A stretch of DNA of 64,000 nt, from positions 1,246,501-1,310,500 of the forward strand of contig OZ025781.1 of the NCBI GenBank assembly GCA_964019425.1, read 5' to 3'. Source of the DNA: Flectonema sp. DT1601. Lineage: Eukaryota; Euglenozoa; Diplonemea; Diplonemida; Diplonemidae. Positions 42,852-54,364 of this stretch are shown here, piece by piece. The notes below the pieces were generated by a model that worked only from the letters and a program-made list of their open reading frames with translations, was not told the origin of the DNA and ran no database searches. The position numbers and the translations under genes are program-made. The first letter of the stretch is position 1, and every line of letters begins with the position of its first letter.

Positions 42852-45550
42852 AAAGAAACACCGGGCCGGCGGTGTCATAAAGATACTGGCAACCATCTCT
42901 CAGCCAACCCAGCCCCCGAGGCTTTACAAGAGGCTATTTCGAGATCGGCTCTGGATGGGGATAAAACTTTAGTAGCCAAATGTCCTTTATGTTTTGAGAC
43001 ATACCTCAAAGGTCCAGTTGCGCATTTTAGACGTAACTGTAAGTTTAGTAAAGAATTTAAGGACTATAAGTCACGTTTTCCCCCATCTACCCACTCCCAA
43101 GTTAAAGATTGTTACCACTTACCTTGTCCAGAATGTGGTAAGCTTTTCAAAAGTATCGCTACGAGAGCGAAACACTGTGCTAACGGTACATGTAAAGGTA
43201 CACCTCTGTCTCCCCTCACAGGGAATAATTCAGACCTGGAACCTCCCTTTGTAGGAGAATCTGTAGATTTTAAAACTTCACAAACAGCTTTCGTTCCTTG
43301 TAACTCTACAACACCCACTTTTACCCCGTTACACCCGTCTCGTCTCAAATTCCGATCTTTTGGAACTGAATGGAAGGACATCGACGTTTCTGCTACAGAA
43401 AAACTCCAAACTTTCACCGTCGAAACAGAAAACTCTTTAAAACCTGCCGACCAACTTGATAAACTACTCAAAACGGTTTATCAAATTTGTAGCAGTTTCT
43501 TTGAAGAAACAAAGCGGAATTTACCCCGCAAACAGAAATCAAGGGAAGAGGTCATCCTCGACCAAGAAAAACGTGAATGTCGTCTGGAAATGAAACAGCT
43601 AAGACAGGAGCTCCGCAAATCTGGGCCTTCTATAGAGAACGCTGTCAAATGGAAAGAGGCAAGAACGAGAATGAAAAGGATTTTCCGAATGTATCGGAAT
43701 TTAGAAAAGAAAAATTTATTCAAAAAATTACAAGATAAATTTCGTCAAAATCCGTTTACTGCCATAAAAGAAGAACTCCAAAAAGAAGATCCTCAACCCC
43801 CCTCCCTTGATATTCCAGAGGAAAAAATAATTGAACATTTTAAAAACAATTATTGTGACAATGAAAAAAAAAAAACTGATTTCACCCATCCCTCTTTTTT
43901 ACCTAAGTCTGACTACAAGACAATGGATGATATCCAGTTCCCGAGCTTCGAACAGTTTGGTATTCTCTTATCAAAGAAAAAAAACAAATGTGCCCCTGGT
44001 CCCAATTGCATACCTTATGTTGTATGGAAAAAGGTCCCAACTTTTATGGAAGCACTTTACAAGGTATTAAAGAGAATTTTCGAACTCAAGGCCTATCCGG
44101 ATAGTTGGGGCTTAGCATTTGTAACAATGCTCCCAAAGCCCAACTCCGATGGGAAAGACATCTCGAAAACGAGACCGATAGCTGTGGGCAACTGCGACGG
44201 GAAAATTTTTAATACGGTCATTCAGGAAGCCGTCGCAAACCACACTCTTTCTAAATTTAATTTTCAAAAAGGCTTTAGGAAAGGTGTCTCTGGGTGTATC
44301 GAACATGCCACGATCACCTCAGAGATTTTTAAAGAAGTGAAAGCTCTCCGGAAAAACCTAACAATTGTCTGGGTGGATTTGGCAGATGCTTTCGGATCAG
44401 TCAAACATCAATTAATTTTCTTTGCTTTAAAATATTTCGGAATTCACGAAAGAATAATCGGTTTCTATAAAAGGTATTATTCCTCCATGCGCGTCCAAAT
44501 CAGAGTTGGAGAAGGCCTGACGCCCACTATCCCTTTTGAAGTTGGTGTCTTTCAAGGCTGCGTTTCCTCCCCAACCCTTTTTAATTTGGTATTCCAACTA
44601 CTGCTCTTTTCCTTAGCAGTTCATCAACAGGAAGCCTACGAGTTTAGCAATAAATCCCTCCAACTATTAGTTGCAGCTTTTGCTGATGATTTACAACTTT
44701 CCACGTCATCAAAGGCGGGGGCAAAATTGCTAATCAAGTCGCTCGAACAGTTTCTTTCCTGGTCTCGTGGTATGAAAGCGAAACCCCAGAAATGCATTGC
44801 CCACAGCTTTGTACAAGGGAAACCAGCTAACCCGGACCTGAAGATTAACAATGTTCCGATTACGAATCTCCAGGAAGCTGGAGAGTTCAAATACCTCGGG
44901 CGTTGGTTTGAGCCGAACGCCAAAGAACAGAAATTGCGAGAGCGCCTGACCACTTTTACCAGGAATTTTTTAAAAAAAGTCGACGCCATGCCACTGTATG
45001 GGTCTCAGAAGGCTTGGTCTGTCCAACACTTGTTATTGTCAAGGTTAACATGGAGTTTAATGATCCATGACTTATCTCTCCCTTTTGCCAAAAAAATGGA
45101 CAAAATTATTAAACCTTTTTTGAAGAAATGGTGGGGATTTGTCCGCTCTGCGAACACAGTCATCCTTTTTACCGGTTCAAAGAACACTGTTGGTCTCAGA
45201 CACAAAAGAGTCGAGACGCTATATAAACAAGCGCAATCAATTAAACTAGACATACTCAGATCCTCACAGGACTCTGACATGCACGGTGTCTACAATGTTA
45301 TTATGGAGAAATCGTCCAATTGGTCGAAAAAGTTTTCAGCTTCTGCTGAATGGGAGCGCCTTATTAAGTTTTTTTCTTACCGTTCTCTCGCGAAGCAATC
45401 AGCTGGTCTTGGTCACCGATTGCGCGATCTACGTACTACTCGCCCCGATCTCCTTAAGCGTTTTGAAGTGGAAGCCACAGATGAACTACTGAACTCTTTG
45501 AATAAATTACAAGTCCAAGGACAGTGGAAGGAGTGGTCTAAATGTATGAT
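42852..45550 (+). CDS. REL-LINE ORF, N-terminal part: zinc fingers and reverse transcriptase
   Basis: The frame is open from at least 42,852 to 45,550, about 900 codons. No ATG is visible before 43,590, so the true start is unclear or truncated. The N-terminus has two zinc-finger-like motifs: KCPLCFETYLKGPVAHFRRN (42,978-43,037) and PCPECGKLFKSIATRAKHC. The RT follows, numbering from Met 43,590: PGPNCIPYVVWK (about 137-147), RPIAVGNCDGKIFN (195-208), motif A VWVDLADAF with Asp263, motif B FQGCVSSPTLFN (321-332), motif C AAFADDLQL with Asp366/Asp367, then FKYLGRWF and a thumb. This is the RT of R2/NeSL/CRE-type LINEs. The frame is interrupted at 45,551 by a 1.4-kb repeat array and resumes at 48,810. 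No stops occur in the part shown. Confidence 0.9.
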
Positions 45551-46913
45551 GAGTTGAATTTCCAGGTGAGATTTGGACTGTTAGCTTTTGGCTAAGGCCC
45601 TCCCTGAAGAGCAAGAACAAAAAAACTACTCACACCTGAAGAAAACATATACACAAAGAACACACTGTAAGCTGTGTGTGTATTTTGTGTTTGTCACAAC
45701 AGGAGAGAAAAGAAAGAATGTCAAGGTTGGTCACCTTGCCTATCAACGCACAACATTGGTGGTCTCTACTAGACCCTGAGTGATCCCACTGGATCTCTCA
45801 TCGTTCATAGTACCCTGTGTGAAGTTATAAAATCAAAGGTAAACTATGAACTACAAATGACTTAGCCTGTTATTATAATGCCACAGGCAGGCCCTGCATT
45901 CAGCAACTATCCAGCAGTGCTTGGATGTCCTGATCTTCTTCTAAAAAAAAGAAAGAAAAACAAAACTGTAGCTGGGATCACTCAGGATCAACAGACTACC
46001 AATGCTACCTGTTGTACTTGCTCACTATGGGGGGTGATGCCAAACACCCAGAAGTACTAAACTACTTTCCTTCTTGCTGCCCAGGAGTTTCTGACCAGAA
46101 CTAATAGAAAATAAAAAGTAGATGGGAAACAATAAAAAGTAAAATGGATATAACTGAAGTTAAACAAGACAAATGAAGTAACAGACCAGAACAGAAAGAG
46201 AATTGTAATAGAAGATTACAAATAAGAAAATGCAAGTATCAACACATAATCAAGATACACCAGCAGCTAACAAACAACATAAAATTGAAGATCAGTTGCC
46301 AGAGTATTTCAACCATGGTAGAATACTCGCCCCTCTGGCAGGGATTATCCCAGACTTGTCCTTTAATTTAGTTGGACACCATGGCTTACAACCCTTCCAG
46401 AGGGAAGCACCATTATGACTTCTATTTTTTTTCTTCAAGAAAATCATAAGGTGGGAACAAAGAAAAATGCTAAGAGGAACCCCTTATTAACACCTAAGAC
46501 ATCTAAACTGCAGCCCAGCTTATGCCCAATGCACTAACAGGTCATTCCCTCACACTCAGATCAAAAAAATCAAAGTTCAGAGTGCATCTTAGCGTGAATG
46601 AGAGAATTTCCTCCCGCTTATTTTGAACAAAAGGGATAGGAGAAGGGATAGAAAACGAACATAACAATAAGATTCTAAGTGAGAAACACTTAGCAGAAAC
46701 ACTTAGCAGCTTTTAAGGAGCTGAAAAGCAAAAAAAAAATCTAAGTGAGAAACACTTAGTAGAAACAATCTGTAGCTAATTAAGCTGAAAATAAAAAAAT
46801 AAAAAAAAAAATTCTAAGTGAGAAATACTTAGCAACTTTTAGAACAAATATTTCAGTAAATAACCTGTAATGATTAAACCATTACAAGTTTGATGCCAAA
46901 ACTGACAAGGACT
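45551..46913 (+). repeat. 1.4-kb dispersed repeat, unit 1 of array (1,363 bp)
   Basis: Inserted in the LINE ORF. Begins GAGTTGAATTTCCAGGTGAG and ends AAGGACT where unit 2 starts. It carries the three CTAAGTG...CACTTAG hairpins. Confidence 0.9.
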
Positions 46914-48276
46914 GAGTTGAATTTCCAGGTGAGATTTGGACTGTTAGCTTTTGGCTAAGGCCCTCCCTGAAGAGCAAGAACAAAAAAACTACTCACACCT
47001 GAAGAAAACATATACACAAAGAACACACTGTAAGCTGTGTGTGTATTTTGTGTTTGTCACAACAGGAGAGAAAAGAAAGAATGTCAAGGTTGGTCACCTT
47101 GCCTATCAACGCACAACATTGGAGGTCTCTACTAGACCCTGAGTGATCCCACTGGATCTCTCATCGTTCATAGTACCCTGTGTGAAGTTATAAAATCAAA
47201 GGTAAACTATGAACTACAAATGACTTAGCCTGTTATTATAATGCCACAGGCAGGCCCTGCATTCAGCAACTATCCAGCAGTGCTTGGATGTCCTGATCTT
47301 CTTCTAAAAAAAAGAAAGAAAAACAAAACTGTAGCTGGGATCACTCAGGATCAACAGACTACCAATGCTACCTGTTGTACTTGCTCACTATGGGGGGTGA
47401 TGCCAAACACCCAGAAGTACTAAACTACTTTCCTTCTTGCTGCCCAGGAGTTTCTGACCAGAACTAATAGAAAATAAAAAGTAGATGGGAAACAATAAAA
47501 AGTAAAATGGATATAACTGAAGTTAAACAAGACAAATGAAGTAACAGACCAGAACAGAAAGAGAATTGTAATAGAAGATTACAAATAAGAAAATGCAAGT
47601 ATCAACACATAATCAAGATACACCAGCAGCTAACAAACAACATAAAATTGAAGATCAGTTGCCAGAGTATTTCAACCATGGTAGAATACTCGCCCCTCTG
47701 GCAGGGATTATCCCAGACTTGTCCTTTAATTTAGTTGGACACCATGGCTTACAACCCTTCCAGAGGGAAGCACCATTATGACTTCTATTTTTTTTCTTCA
47801 AGAAAATCATAAGGTGGGAACAAAGAAAAATGCTAAGAGGAACCCCTTATTAACACCTAAGACATCTAAACTGCAGCCCAGCTTATGCCCAATGCACTAA
47901 CAGGTCATTCCCTCACACTCAGATCAAAAAAATCAAAGTTCAGAGTGCATCTTAGCGTGAATGAGAGAATTTCCTCCCGCTTATTTTGAACAAAAGGGAT
48001 AGGAGAAGGGATAGAAAACGAACATAACAATAAGATTCTAAGTGAGAAACACTTAGCAGAAACACTTAGCAGCTTTTAAGGAGCTGAAAAGCAAAAAAAA
48101 AATCTAAGTGAGAAACACTTAGTAGAAACAATCTGTAGCTAATTAAGCTGAAAATAAAAAAATAAAAAAAAAAATTCTAAGTGAGAAATACTTAGCAACT
48201 TTTAGAACAAATATTTCAGTAAATAACCTGTAATGATTAAACCATTACAAGTTTGATGCCAAAACTGACAAGGACT
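46914..48276 (+). repeat. 1.4-kb dispersed repeat, unit 2 (1,363 bp)
   Basis: Exact length match to unit 1 and nearly identical in sequence (one visible difference is GGAGGTCTCT against GGTGGTCTCT), so the tandem duplication is very recent. Confidence 0.9.
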
Positions 48277-48809
48277 GAGTTGAATTTCCAGGTGAGATTT
48301 GGACTGTTAGCTTTTGGCTAAGGCCCTCCCTGAAGAGCAAGAACAAAAAAACTACTCACACCTGAAGAAAACATATACACAAAGAACACACTGTAAGCTG
48401 TGTGTGTATTTTGTGTTTGTCACAACAGGAGAGAAAAGAAAGAATGTCAAGGTTGGTCACCTTGCCTATCAACGCACAACATTGGTGGTCTCTACTAGAC
48501 CCTGAGTGATCCCACTGGATCTCTCATCGTTCATAGTACCCTGTGTGAAGTTATAAAATCAAAGGTAAACTATGAACTACAAATGACTTAGCCTGTTATT
48601 ATAATGCCACAGGCAGGCCCTGCATTCAGCAACTATCCAGCAGTGCTTGGATGTCCTGATCTTCTTCTAAAAAAAAGAAAGAAAAACAAAACTGTAGCTG
48701 GGATCACTCAGGATCAACAGACTACCAATGCTACCTGTTGTACTTGCTCACTATGGGGGGTGATGCCAAACACCCAGAAGTACTAAACTACTTTCCTTCT
48801 TGCTGCCCA
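48277..48809 (+). repeat. 1.4-kb dispersed repeat, unit 3, truncated
   Basis: Starts as units 1 and 2 and stops at TTCTTGCTGCCCA, where the LINE ORF resumes with AACGATTTCACC. Confidence 0.9.
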
Positions 48810-49623
48810 ACGATTTCACCTGGAATAAGGTACTTAGGGAGGGAAATCCTGCCTATATCTCATTTCAACTGAAAGCGGTTACAAACACCCTCCCCTCACA
48901 AGATAATTTAAAGAGGTGGAACATCACCAACGTGGACCAAAATTGTGTATTGTGTGGCAAAGTGAATCCTACCCTCAGGCATGTCTTAACAGGCTGTCCT
49001 GTCTCTTTAACACAAGGGAGGTTCACGTGGCGTCATGACAGCGTTCTAAAACGCATTGTTATCTTCTTGGAAGAGTTGATAATAAAAGCCAACAAAAGAA
49101 AAGAAAACCTCCCGCCTCCCTCTCAAACTTTTTTAAAAACAGGGGAAAATAAACCCCTAGAAAGAATTTCTAAAGAGACAGGCGAACTTTCACTAGCGAA
49201 TGATTGGGTCATCCTCGACGATGTCGGTGATAACCGCCTAATTGTTCCTCTTGAAGTGTGCCATGTCTCGTCCTCTCTAAGACCAGACATTTTTATTTAT
49301 TCTTTTTTTGCGAAAAGAGCACTGATTCTGGAGCTGACGTGTCCAAATGAAGATCGTTTCGAAACCTCTCATGTCTTAAAGGAAAAGAAATACCTAAAGC
49401 TAAGAGACTCGATCATCGCTAATGGCTTCGACTGTAACATTTTTACTATTGAAGTTGGCGTACGAGGAAACATCTGCATGGACCAGCTGAACATCTGGAC
49501 ACGTCACATCGGTTCACCTTTAGCACCAACAAAAGCTTTATTTTGTGAATGCACCAGAATCGCCAGACAGTGCTCATATGTTCTGTTCCAGACGAGGAAC
49601 CTCCCCACGTGGCATTCAAGACC
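48810..49623 (+). CDS. REL-LINE ORF, middle part: CCHC knuckle and restriction-like endonuclease
   Basis: Continues the LINE protein (NDFTWNKVLREGNPAYISFQ). CVLCGKVNPTLRHVLTGC is the CX2CX8HX4C motif found between RT and endonuclease in R2-clade elements. The restriction-like endonuclease follows: LRPDIFIYSFFAKRALILEL has the RPD...E catalytic pair, and CPNEDRF...VLKEKKYLKL supplies the downstream Lys/Tyr region. The family's closing Cys/Arg motif CTRIARQCSYVLFQTRNLPT and a Trp are present. Such enzymes nick the target to prime reverse transcription. The frame is open to TTCAAGACC at 49,623, where LINE-derived satellite is inserted. The uninterrupted version of this junction is at about 55,571-55,700. 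Confidence 0.9.
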
Positions 49624-49988
49624 ATTATCATTGTTTTTTTATCGATCGACTATGTCGATTACTTTCTATTTTCCGTCCTGGTCAAGACGCTAAACTGATT
49701 GTTTTTTTTTTCAAAATTAATAAAAAAGAATATAAAAAAAAAACAAAAAAAAAAAGAATAAACAATGCTATCATTGTTTTTTTTTTATCGTTCGACTTTG
49801 TTGACTAATTTTTATTTTCCGTTTTTTTTTCTTTTAAAAAATAAATAATAAGAATTTAAAAAAAAAAAAAAAAAGAATAAACAATGTTATCATTGTTTTT
49901 TTTATCGATCGACTATGTCGATCACTTTCTATTTTCCGTCCTGGTCAAGACGCTAAACTGATTGTTTTTTCTTTAAAATAATTAAAAG

Positions 49989-50023
<35 letters not shown>

Positions 50024-50574
50024 TAAACAATGTTATCATTGTTTTTTTTTCTATCGATCGACTATGTCGATTAATTTCTATTTTCCGTCCCGATCGAGAC
50101 GCTAAACTGATTGTTTCCTTTTTTTTAAATAATAAATAAAAAAAAAAAAAAAAAAGAGCATCTCCCTGCTATCCTCATATCCCCACAATAATATTATACC
50201 TTTTCATTTTCTCTTTCCTTTTCTGGTCTTTTTTTTTTTTTTTTTCTTCTTTTTTTTCCTTTTTCATACAACGTTTTTTATTTATATTTTATTTTTTTTT
50301 TTATTTTTTTCATGTTTGATTATTTCCTCTTCATATTTTTTTTTTTTTTTTCTTTTCTTTCTTTTTTTTTTTCTTTTTTTTCTCTGCCTCTCTCTTAATT
50401 CTGTTCGTTTCTTTGAAACGAAAATTCATTTGAATATTATTCCTTGGTCAGCAACAGTCATTGTCGCCCTCTGGGCCTGTTAAAAAAAAAAAAATAAAAA
50501 GAAAGTTTACATCGGGAATAGGGCAGGAGCCAAAAGCTCCCAGTCCGTTACTTCCCACTCTATCGAATTCAGCC
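49624..50574 (+). mobile_element. 5'-truncated LINE 3' copy (satellite and cap) inserted in LINE ORF
   Basis: Begins inside the satellite palindrome (ATTATCATTG), contains about four units, then a full cap (about 50,152-50,570) ending TATCGAATTC, followed by AGCC. It is the first of two tandem truncated copies. Confidence 0.85.
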
Positions 50575-50753
50575 TATTTTCCGTTTTTTTTTTTCTTTAA
50601 AAATAAATAAAAAGAATTTAAAAAAAAAAAAAAAAAAAGAATAAACAATGTTATCATTGTTTTTTTATCGATCGACTATGTCGATCACTTTCTATTTTCC
50701 GTCCTGGTCAAGACGCTAAACTGATTGTTTTTTCTTTAAAAAATAATTAAAAG

Positions 50754-50786
<33 letters not shown>

Positions 50787-51040
50787 AATAAACAATGTTA
50801 TCATTGTTTTTTTATCGATCGACTATGTCGATCACTTTCTATTTTCCGTCCTGGTCAAGACGCTAAACTGATTGTTTTTTCTTTAAAATAATAAAAAGGA
50901 TTAAAAAAAAAAAAAAAAAAAAAAAAAGAATAAACAATGTTATCATTGTTTTTTATCGATCGACTATGTCGATCACTTTCTACTTTCCGTCCTGGTCAAG
51001 ACGCTAAACTGATTGTTTTTTCTTTAAAAAATAATTAAAA

Positions 51041-51076
<36 letters not shown>

Positions 51077-51473
51077 ATAAACAATGTTATCATTGTTTTT
51101 TTATCGATCGACTATGTCGATCACTTTCAATTTTCCGTCCTGGTCAGGACGCTAAACTGATTGTTTTTTCTTTAAAAATAAATAAAAAGAATAAAAAAAA
51201 AAAAAAAAAAAAAGGAATAAACAATGTTATCATTGTTTTTTTTTTAGCGATCGACTATGTCGATTACTTTCTATTTTCCGTCCTGGTCAAGACGCTAAAC
51301 TGATTGTTTTTTCTTTAAAATAATTAAAAGGATTTAAAAAAAAAAAAAAAAAAAAAAGAATAAACAATGTTATCATTGTTTTTTTTTCTATCGATCGACT
51401 ATGTCGATTAATTTCTATTTTCCGTCCTGATCGAGACGCTAAACTGATTGTTTCCTTTTTTTAAATAATAAAT

Positions 51474-51504
<31 letters not shown>

Positions 51505-51899
51505 ATCTCCCTGCTATCCTCATATCCCCACAATAATATTATACCTTTTCATTTTCTCTTTCCTTTTCTGGTCTTTTTTTTTTCTTTTTTTCCGTTTTCA
51601 TACAACGTTTTTTATTTATATTTTATTTTTTTTTTTTTTTTTTCATGTTTGATTATTTCCTCTTCATATTTTTTTTCTATTCTTTCTTTTTTTTTTTTTT
51701 TTTTTTTCTCTACCTCTCTCTTAATTCTGTTCGTTTCTTTGAAACGAAAATTCATTTGAATATTATTCCTTGGTCAGCAACCATCATTGTCGCCCTTTGG
51801 GCCTGTTAAAAAAAAAAAAAAAAAAAAAAAGAAAGTTTACATCGGGAATAGGGCAGGAGCCAAAAGCTCCCAGTCCGTTACTTCCCACTTTATCGAAAT
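50575..51899 (+). mobile_element. Second 5'-truncated LINE 3' copy in the same site
   Basis: Starts mid-unit (TATTTTCCG), has about six satellite units and a cap (about 51,498-51,899) ending TTTATCGAAAT, then the interrupted ORF resumes at TCTAATGCGCAGC. Comparison with the uninterrupted junction near 55,658 defines both borders of the combined insertion. Confidence 0.85.
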
Positions 51900-53583
51900 T
51901 CTAATGCGCAGCATTAAAGAAGAACCTGCCACTGCAAGTTTTATAAAAGATGGTAAAGAAATCTTCCCTGTAGAAGAAGTCAAAATCCACAAAGTAACAA
52001 AACTGAAAACGATCGAAAAGCTCACCATTGAAAGATCGTGGCTTGAGAAATGTTTTATCTGGCAAACTTGTTACGCATCGGCTCTTTCTATTCTACTTAT
52101 TGCCAATGGGTCTTCCTCCCCGGCCCCTTCTGTTTTGTTAGATGAGGATGAGCTCACTGGACTCTCCTTGTCATTCTCTTCTATTTCTTCCATCTCTTTC
52201 CAGACTCCCCCACCTGAACTCACGTCAACGGGATCGCAAACACTCCCTACTGATTTTGCTATGGTGTTAAGATGTCAATCTGACATTGGTTCTCAAACCC
52301 CCTTGTACAAAGAAAAAAAAGGAAGATTAAGGCTGAAACTTTCCTTGAAATGCCAGATTTTAGAAAACGAATTAGAACAAATGAAAGAACGAATTTTTTA
52401 TGTTCTATTTTTATTTTACTTTAATGCGATGTCAGCCTCCCTCGAGAAAGACAAGCAGTTACTAAACGGATTACCTGTTGAGATCAAAGCTACCAACCAG
52501 GATCCATCCTCACTTCCTCCTGCGCCCCCTGTTTTAATTATTGAAAAAGATAGAAAAGAATATGAACTTCTGGAAGGAGTAATTCAACGGTTAACAGTAG
52601 AACGCGATGAATCGAAGACTTCTCTTTCCGCACTAGTTCGTCAATATGACTTAGTGGAAGATTACAGGAAACGTGAGCTCGCAAATCTGACTCAGAAAGC
52701 AGACCTATCGGAAATGGCGCTTTTCAATTACCATCAAAGGTTTGTTCTTCTGTCGAACGAATTGGAGACCAAATGTAATGAGGAAAGAGAAAGTAAAATA
52801 AGACTTTTCTATACTCAACAGGAGGTCGAGAGTTTGCGTGCCGCACGTCCCCACATGACCCACTTTAGTCAACAAGTTTCCCCCCGATCCCCTATTTTGT
52901 ATGAATCTGTTGCTATGATGAAGATAGCAAAGAACTACCTCTCGCTCTTTACAACTACGAGTAGTCTTTTTACTCCTCTTATTAAACCCCTTATCCCTAC
53001 CCTTAATTATATCACCCCTCTTTGTCCTCTAGCCTCAATTCCTCCGACAATGCCGCAGAGTGAAGCTCTCGACCGCACGCCGACCAAGATTTTACGACAA
53101 GAGAGCCACGTTATCTCCGTTAAAGAGAATACACCTATTGCGAGACAATGGTCTGAGGGTAGGATTGACTTACTCGAGAACTACTGTCGAGCAGTAGATG
53201 ACTCTCTCGAAACAAACGAGAAAGCGGCAGAGCTCTCAGAACAACTTTTGGATGCCCAACTTCGCCTCTCGGAGCTGAATCACCAACGGTGTACAACTCA
53301 CGCAGAGCAGCTTGAGCAATCCATGATGTTAACGGGACTGGCGAGCGATTTAAATGCTCAACTCGCCTTGGCACGGTCTCAAATTGCGGCCCTGAAGTTC
53401 CAATTAGCTTCATGGGCAGAAGGTTTGAGTCCGCCAGACACAGAAGAACATGAGGAAATTGAAACTCCGCCGAGAAAGTCTGAGCGTTCAACTCTGAAAA
53501 AACGGACCCCTCCATCAAGATATCGTTATAATCGAAGGAGATGTTCTGCTGATGACGTTCACGGTGACTCCACCCCCTTGTAA
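51900..53583 (+). CDS. REL-LINE ORF, C-terminal coiled-coil extension
   Basis: About 560 codons from MRSIKEEPATASFIKDG to the stop at 53,583. At 55,571-55,863 the same sequence follows the endonuclease in the same frame with no stop, so this is a C-terminal extension of the LINE protein, not a separate gene. Visible features: a Ser/Thr/Pro-rich stretch (LSFSSISSISFQTPPPELTS), a short hydrophobic segment (FYVLFLFYF), a long charged helix with coiled-coil character (about 52,550-52,850), a Pro-rich linker, a second heptad-like helix (ETNEKAAELSEQLLDAQLRL to ARSQIAALKFQLASW) and a basic C-terminus (RYRYNRRRCSADD). No enzyme motif is seen. It resembles in type the coiled-coil assembly domains of LINE ORF1 proteins, but the position after the endonuclease is unusual. 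The role is unknown. Confidence 0.8.
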
Positions 53584-54364
53584 TTCTTTTTCCTTACTTT
53601 CACATCACTTTGTTTATTTAGTTTATTAGCTTATTTATTATTTATTGTTCGTTTTGTTTGTAATATTTTGTCGATATGTTTATGTCCGTCAGATCATAAC
53701 GTTAATCAGATTAATTGTTAATTGTTAATTGTAAATGGTCTAAACCCCAATCCAAGTTCCCAAGGCTTGGCATAGATTTGAGTGACGCCTTACTGGCCTC
53801 CTCATCCTCTATGAGTGGTGAGGGGGCCAGCAATGGTTTTTTTTTTTTTTTTTCTCTTATCTCTTTTTTTTCTTTTTCTTTTACTCTAATATGAAATATT
53901 TTTGAACAAAATGTGATTATTAATTTAAAAAAAAAAAAAAAAAAATAATGTAAATGAATAATAAAAAAAAAAAAAAAAAAAACATGCCTTGGGAATACAA
54001 CCAAAGCCCCAATTAATCGGTCCTTTCTTTTTTCCTTCTTGTCAAGTGATCGCTCCACTCGTCGATCACCAAAACCGATTGTATTTATATCTGTTCTTTT
54101 CTCAACGATCGGCTATACCGATCATTTTTTTTTTAAATAATTGTTTTCTTCTTCTCGACGATCAGATCCAATTGATCGACCTTTTTTTTTTTTTTTTTTT
54201 TTTCCTTTATTCTTTCCATCCCTCCCGCTCCCCTTATTTTAATAAAAACAAGATCAGCTCAGCTTGATCGTTAATCTTTTTTTTTTTTTTTAAATTTAAA
54301 CTGATTGTATTTATATCTGGTTATTTTTTCTCAACGATCGGCTATGCCGATCGACCTTTAAAAG
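53584..54364 (+). other. LINE 3' UTR start: hairpin block and GATC repeats
   Basis: After the stop comes about 120 bp of AT-rich UTR, then AATTG repeats, then a block (53,738-53,838) with a strong stem CTGGCC.CCTCA/TGAGG.GGCCAG, homopolymer tracts, and GATC-hairpin repeats (54,040-54,360). It is cut at 54,365 by a 1.4-kb repeat. Nearly identical to 58,750-59,520. Confidence 0.8.

Noticed and set aside
49446-49631. Minus-strand frame in the LINE endonuclease region
   Set aside because: Antisense shadow of the endonuclease ORF.
51787-51899. N-terminal extension of the coiled-coil frame through the cap (SPFGPVKKKKK...)
   Set aside because: This is the LINE cap of an inserted copy read through by chance; the uninterrupted junction at 55.66 kb shows the true upstream sequence is the endonuclease.
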